Shown: positions 14,485 through 17,831 of the stretch, piece by piece
Layout: each line of letters starts with the position of its first letter
Position numbering within the stretch: the stretch's first letter is position 1
NCBI GenBank assembly: GCA_021818125.1
Contig: JAKAFG010000014.1
Span: forward strand, 1-17,831
DNA from: Pseudomonadota bacterium
GTDB taxonomy: Bacteria > Pseudomonadota > Gammaproteobacteria > Acidithiobacillales > Acidithiobacillaceae
DNA: 17,831 bases
Reading direction: 5' to 3'
The notes under the pieces: generated by a model
Told to the model about the DNA's origin: nothing
Databases searched by the model: none
Seen by the model: the letters and a program-made list of their open reading frames with translations, nothing else
Translations under genes and position numbers: made by a program

Positions 14485-14560
14485 GCTCCCATCGTCTAGC
14501 GGTCTAGGACACTGGCCTCTCACGTCGGTAACAGGGGTTCGAACCCCCTTGGGAGCGCCA
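14485..14560 (+). tRNA. tRNA-Glu, anticodon CTC
   Basis: This is a 76-base tRNA with acceptor stem GCTCCCA/TGGGAGC (14485-14491 and 14550-14556), discriminator G and encoded CCA (14558-14560). The D-arm sequence TCTAGCGGTCTAGGACA is typical of Glu. The anticodon loop CTCTCAC puts CTC at 34-36, on a five-pair stem that includes G-T pairs. The T-arm is AGGGGTTCGAACCCCCT. It reads GAG codons. A run of six T (14562-14567) follows at once and may help end transcription. Confidence 0.96.
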
Positions 14561-14625
14561 CTTTTTTCTCTCTGATCGTCTCATTCTGAATGCGCTGAAA
14601 GCCATTCCATGCCCGGAGCGTGGAC

Positions 14626-14672
14626 GGTACGGGTGATTCTTGCCTTGCCAAGCGCGCCGTCGGGCAAGTACC
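14626..14672 (+). other. Nested inverted repeats in the dapA upstream region
   Basis: GGTAC (14626-14630) pairs with GTACC (14668-14672), and inside it CTTGCC (14644-14649) pairs with GGCAAG (14663-14668), sharing one base. The 154-base gap between tRNA-Glu and dapA has no other clear element. The arms are short, so this could be chance or a weak leader structure. Confidence 0.25.
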
Positions 14673-14714
14673 ATCCCTAGCAGAAAAGGCATGCGTTAAA
14701 GCGGGAGCTGGATC

Positions 14715-15590
14715 ATGTTTCATGGCAGTATGGTAGCTTTGGTGACGCCCATGCGGGCGGACGGTGCGGTGGATGACACGGCGCTCCGCGATCTGGTGGA
14801 GTGGCACATCGCCGAAGGGACGCACGCACTGGTCGCCGTCGGTACCACGGGAGAATCCGCCACCTTGGAAATGAGGGAACATGTGGCGGTGATTCGGACC
14901 GTCGTGGAGCAGACCAAAGGGCGCATCCCGGTGATCGCCGGAACCGGGGCCAACGCGACCCATGAGGCCATAGAACTCACCCGTGCGGCCATGGAAGTCA
15001 AAGCCGATGCGGCCCTGCTGGTTTCCCCTTATTACAACAAACCCACTCAGGAAGGTCTGTTTCAGCACTACTCGGCGATCGCTGAGCAGTGCCATTTTCC
15101 CATCATTCTCTATAATGTCCCTGGCCGTACTGCTGGGGATATTTTACCAGAGACAGTAGCGCGTCTGGCGCCGCGTGCCAATATCGTCGGTATCAAAGAA
15201 GCGAGCGGCAAAGTCGAACGGGTCGCTGAAATTCTGGCCTTGTGCGGGGATCAGATGCAGGTTTACAGCGGCGATGATGGTGCTGCCCTCGCCGCCATGG
15301 CATTGGGTGCACGTGGCGTGATCTCGGTCACTGCCAATGTGGCGCCCCGGCTGATGGCGCGGATGTGTGATCTGGCGCTGGCTGGTGATTTTGTCGGCGC
15401 CCGTGCGATCAACGCGCAACTGGTGGGGTTACACCGGGATCTCTTTCTGGAGTCCAACCCCATCCCGGTCAAATGGGCCCTGCACGAGATGGGCCGCATG
15501 GGACCCGCTCTGCGTCTGCCCCTGACCCCTTTTCCGTCTGCCCATCATGAGCGTCTGCGCGAAAGTCTGCGCCGGGCGCAGTGTATCTAA
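14715..15590 (+). CDS. dapA: 4-hydroxy-tetrahydrodipicolinate synthase DapA
   Basis: This 291-residue enzyme has the exact family length and numbering. The Schiff-base lysine is K161 (GIKEASG), and the catalytic triad is T44 (VGTTGES), Y107 (PYYNKPT) and Y133 (YNVPGRT), with R138 at the active-site entrance. It condenses pyruvate with aspartate semialdehyde, the first committed step of lysine and meso-diaminopimelate synthesis, in the cytosol. GGGAG (14703-14707) sits seven bases before the ATG. It is followed by bamC after 37 bases, the same order as in E. coli, where bamC was once called dapX for this reason. Confidence 0.97.
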   Translation: MFHGSMVALVTPMRADGAVDDTALRDLVEWHIAEGTHALVAVGTTGESATLEMREHVAVIRTVVEQTKGRIPVIAGTGANATHEAIELTRAAMEVKADAALLVSPYYNKPTQEGLFQHYSAIAEQCHFPIILYNVPGRTAGDILPETVARLAPRANIVGIKEASGKVERVAEILALCGDQMQVYSGDDGAALAAMALGARGVISVTANVAPRLMARMCDLALAGDFVGARAINAQLVGLHRDLFLESNPIPVKWALHEMGRMGPALRLPLTPFPSAHHERLRESLRRAQCI

Positions 15591-15627
15591 TCATTCTCGC
15601 GCCTGGTCGCGTTTAGTGGAGTCTTGC

Positions 15628-16755
15628 ATGCGCCGTTACGTAGCTCTTGCCGTGGTTGCCAGTCTGGGTTTGGGGGGTTGTTCCTACATTCCCTTCTTCA
15701 AGTCTAATAGTGGCCCGAAATACCAGGATTCCAAGGTGATGGAACCCCTGAAGGTCCCACCGGATCTGCTGGCTCAGGCGCCGCAACCGGGAGTTACCAT
15801 ACCGGGCGGGGCGGCGTCTTCCAGCGAATTGCCGACGAAAAGTGCCTCCGGTGGTTACGGACTGTTTCAGCCCCACGAGGTGGCCGGGCAGCAGCCGGTA
15901 GAAGAAAAAACCCTGCCGGGGGTAGACGCGCAGATCCTGGGTACCGGTGCGGATTTGCGTTTGAGCACGACCGCGAAGCCCGCGCAGATTTGGGCTGCCC
16001 TGAAAGCGACACTGGCGGCGGACAAGACTACGGTGGCGAAATTCTCTCCTGAACAGGACGAACTGGTTACCAACTGGCGGGATTTCCGTAGTGGTCTGGC
16101 CTTCGTACTGGGGAACACCGTAGCACCTACCTATCGGGAGAAATACACCTTTCACCTGAGTGCTGGCGAAAATGGCGCGGAACTGCTTTCTATCCAGCAG
16201 GAGCGCGTCCGGAATGATCCCAACGGCACCAGTCTGGAGTGGAAGAAGGTGCCCGCCGACGCTGGGCACAACCGGCAGATCATGGAAGCGGTGCAAAAGC
16301 GTCTGAGCCAGGAATCGCTCCTTGCAGAAATGCCGGAAATCAAAGTCACCCGCTACCAGGATGATCGCGGTCCTTATCTGGTGTTGAACGCGGTTCCCGC
16401 CAAGGCACAGTCGGCGGTACAGGTGGTTTTGCAGGGTCTGGGTTATCCCGTGCAAAGTGAGGGCATGGGGGTGTGGAATGTTCAAGTGCAGGAAGGTGGT
16501 GCACAGGCGGCTCAGAAACGGAGCTTCATCGGCGGCATCTTCCAGCGGACCTGGGACAACATCAAGGCTATCTGGAGTAGTCCGGAAAAGCAGAAACCCA
16601 TCTCGGTGCGGGTGAAGCTGCTGCGCATGAAAAACAACGAGAGCAGCGTACTGGAGACGACGCCGGGCGTTGGCAAGGATGCCGCCACATGGTCCGCAGA
16701 GATTCTCGACAAGCTGCAGTCGGGCCTGTCTCCCAAAAATGGAGACAAGGCATGA
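15628..16755 (+). CDS. bamC: Outer-membrane assembly lipoprotein BamC (NlpB)
   Basis: This 375-residue lipoprotein (E. coli about 344) has signal peptide MRRYVALAVVASLGLGGC, lipobox GLGGC, and lipidated C18. After it comes a low-complexity, proline-rich unstructured segment (about 25-110) like the BamC part that lies on BamD. Two helix-grip domains follow (about 125-245 and 265-370). The YQDSKVMEPLKVPPDL segment near residue 32 is the family's conserved BamD-contacting motif. ATG 15628 has TGGAG (15617-15621) six bases before it and gives the lipobox at the right place; longer in-frame starts inside dapA would destroy it. The stop overlaps the purB start in an ATGA. Confidence 0.9.
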   Translation: MRRYVALAVVASLGLGGCSYIPFFKSNSGPKYQDSKVMEPLKVPPDLLAQAPQPGVTIPGGAASSSELPTKSASGGYGLFQPHEVAGQQPVEEKTLPGVDAQILGTGADLRLSTTAKPAQIWAALKATLAADKTTVAKFSPEQDELVTNWRDFRSGLAFVLGNTVAPTYREKYTFHLSAGENGAELLSIQQERVRNDPNGTSLEWKKVPADAGHNRQIMEAVQKRLSQESLLAEMPEIKVTRYQDDRGPYLVLNAVPAKAQSAVQVVLQGLGYPVQSEGMGVWNVQVQEGGAQAAQKRSFIGGIFQRTWDNIKAIWSSPEKQKPISVRVKLLRMKNNESSVLETTPGVGKDAATWSAEILDKLQSGLSPKNGDKA

Positions 16756-17831
16756 TCGAGCGCTATACGCGCCCGGAAATGGGTGCCTTATGGACGCAGG
16801 ATGCCAAATATCAGGCCTGGCTCGATGTGGAGCTGGCAGCCTGCCGGGCGCTGGCGGTGCAGGGGCGGATTCCTGCCGACGCCCTGGCCGAGATCGAGGC
16901 GAAAGCGGCTTTTGATAGCGCCCGTATTGAGGAAATTGAGCTGGAAGTCAAACACGACGTCATCGCCTTTCTGACGTCCGTGGCCGAGCATGTGGGGCCG
17001 TCCAGCCGCTTCATCCATCTGGGCCTGACCTCTTCGGATGTGGTGGATACGGGTTTTGCGCTGCAATTGAAGCGTTCCGGGGTACTGCTGCTGGAAGGGA
17101 TGGACCGCTTGTACCGGGCCTTGGTGAAGTTGGCCTGGAAGCACAAGGATACAGTGATGATCGGCCGCTCCCATGGCATTCACGCGGAGCCCATCACTTT
17201 TGGCCTGAAAGTGGCGGTCTGGTGTGCCGAGGCACAGCGCAACCGGCAACGTCTGGTCAGTGCCATCGCCGCCGTGTCGGCGGGCATGTTGTCGGGGGCT
17301 GTGGGCACTTTCGCCAACATCGACCCCAGTGTCGAAGACGCGGTCTGTGCGGAGCTGGGGCTGGCCCCGGAACTGGCCAGTACGCAAATCATTTCCCGGG
17401 ATCGTCACGCCGAGTTTTTCAGCACCCTGGCGGTGATTGCCGGGTCCATTGAAAAGATCGCCGTGGAAATTCGCCATTTGCAGCGCACTGAGGTGTTGGA
17501 AGCGGAGGAGCCGTTTACCGCCGGGCAGAAGGGCAGTTCCGCCATGCCCCACAAGCGCAATCCTATCCTCTCCGAGAATCTGACCGGTCTCGCCCGCCTG
17601 CTGCGCGGTTATGCGGGCATGGCGCTGGAGGACATCGCCCTCTGGCATGAGCGCGATATTTCTCACTCCAGTGTGGAGCGGGTGATCGGCCCCGATGCCT
17701 GCATCGTCATGGACTTCATGTTCCATCGGGCGAGCGGTCTGCTGGAACGGCTCGTGGTTTATCCGCAGCGAATGCTGGATAACCTGCACAAGATGCATGG
17801 CCTGATTTTCTCCCAGCGGGTGCTGCTGGCG
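16752..17831 (+). CDS. purB: Adenylosuccinate lyase PurB, 3'-truncated by the window edge
   Basis: A total of 360 codons are visible with no stop, against roughly 430-460 for the family, so about 70 or more residues lie beyond the window. It begins MIERYTRPEMGALWTQ. Landmarks are a TSSD segment near residue 95, the SHG-IHAEPITFG histidine loop near 140, and the fumarase/aspartase-superfamily signature SSAMPHKRNP starting at S262, which holds the flexible catalytic serine. The enzyme splits SAICAR to AICAR and adenylosuccinate to AMP in purine synthesis. The start shape matches the shorter Bacillus-type PurB rather than E. coli PurB. GGAG (16741-16744) is seven bases upstream and the ATG overlaps the bamC stop. 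Confidence 0.95.
   Translation, partial: MIERYTRPEMGALWTQDAKYQAWLDVELAACRALAVQGRIPADALAEIEAKAAFDSARIEEIELEVKHDVIAFLTSVAEHVGPSSRFIHLGLTSSDVVDTGFALQLKRSGVLLLEGMDRLYRALVKLAWKHKDTVMIGRSHGIHAEPITFGLKVAVWCAEAQRNRQRLVSAIAAVSAGMLSGAVGTFANIDPSVEDAVCAELGLAPELASTQIISRDRHAEFFSTLAVIAGSIEKIAVEIRHLQRTEVLEAEEPFTAGQKGSSAMPHKRNPILSENLTGLARLLRGYAGMALEDIALWHERDISHSSVERVIGPDACIVMDFMFHRASGLLERLVVYPQRMLDNLHKMHGLIFSQRVLLA

Noticed and set aside
15547..15627. An earlier in-frame start for bamC inside dapA
   Set aside because: It would put 27 extra residues before the signal peptide and destroy lipoprotein export; the ATG at 15628 has a ribosome site and a well-placed lipobox.
15613..16485. A 290-codon open frame on the - strand opposite bamC
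   Set aside because: It is antisense to a clear BamC lipoprotein, with no motif or ribosome site.
16788..17798. A 336-codon open frame on the - strand opposite purB
   Set aside because: It is antisense to the strongly conserved PurB sequence and shows no domain pattern; a shadow frame.

Overview
The window looks like a piece of an acidophilic, sulfur-oxidising proteobacterial chromosome, most probably Acidithiobacillus or a close relative. This is inferred from moderately high GC, gammaproteobacterial-type housekeeping genes (tcdA, ubiD, amiC, dapA-bamC-purB) and a dense set of sulfur/thiol genes (rhodanese, glutaredoxin, thioredoxin 2, a YgaV/SqrR-like regulator). No rRNA or other decisive marker is present. 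All protein genes are on the + strand; only one tRNA lies on the - strand. I see no insertion sequence, phage gene or CRISPR array.

Layout. 1-1374: the 3' part of a TatD-family metal-dependent hydrolase, then tcdA (tRNA ct6A formation). 1484-4258: a small SCP-2-like protein, a PhnD-like binding protein without a signal peptide, and ubiD (ubiquinone decarboxylase). 4365-4513: tRNA-Gly(CCC) on the - strand with a clear promoter and terminator. 4582-12317: a compact run of an ArsR-type repressor with two cysteines 66 residues apart, a TolC-type outer-membrane channel, a lipoprotein adaptor, an RND permease, a DUF2892 membrane protein, a membrane-anchored rhodanese, a glutaredoxin and thioredoxin 2. 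12374-14428: Tat-exported amidase AmiC with a LysM domain, and a hemolysin III-family membrane protein. 14447-14560: tRNA-Glu(CTC) with its promoter. 14715-17831: dapA, bamC and purB (truncated by the window edge).

The most interesting part is 4582-12317. The regulator resembles the persulfide-sensing YgaV/BigR/SqrR branch of the ArsR family. The DUF2892 + rhodanese pair is a split version of E. coli YgaP, which lies next to ygaV. Here these parts flank a complete tripartite RND efflux pump and are followed by two thiol-redox proteins. From tolC to the glutaredoxin gene, neighbouring genes overlap or lie 2-6 bases apart, so they are probably co-transcribed. My inference is a reactive-sulfur-responsive efflux and sulfur-relay operon; the pump substrate cannot be read from sequence.

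Smaller observations include a dyad with 7-base arms upstream of the hemolysin III gene, an AT-rich motif shared by the arsR and tolC upstream regions, a strong hairpin between those two genes, and the pairing of an SCP-2-like gene with a cytosolic PhnD-like gene directly upstream of ubiD.
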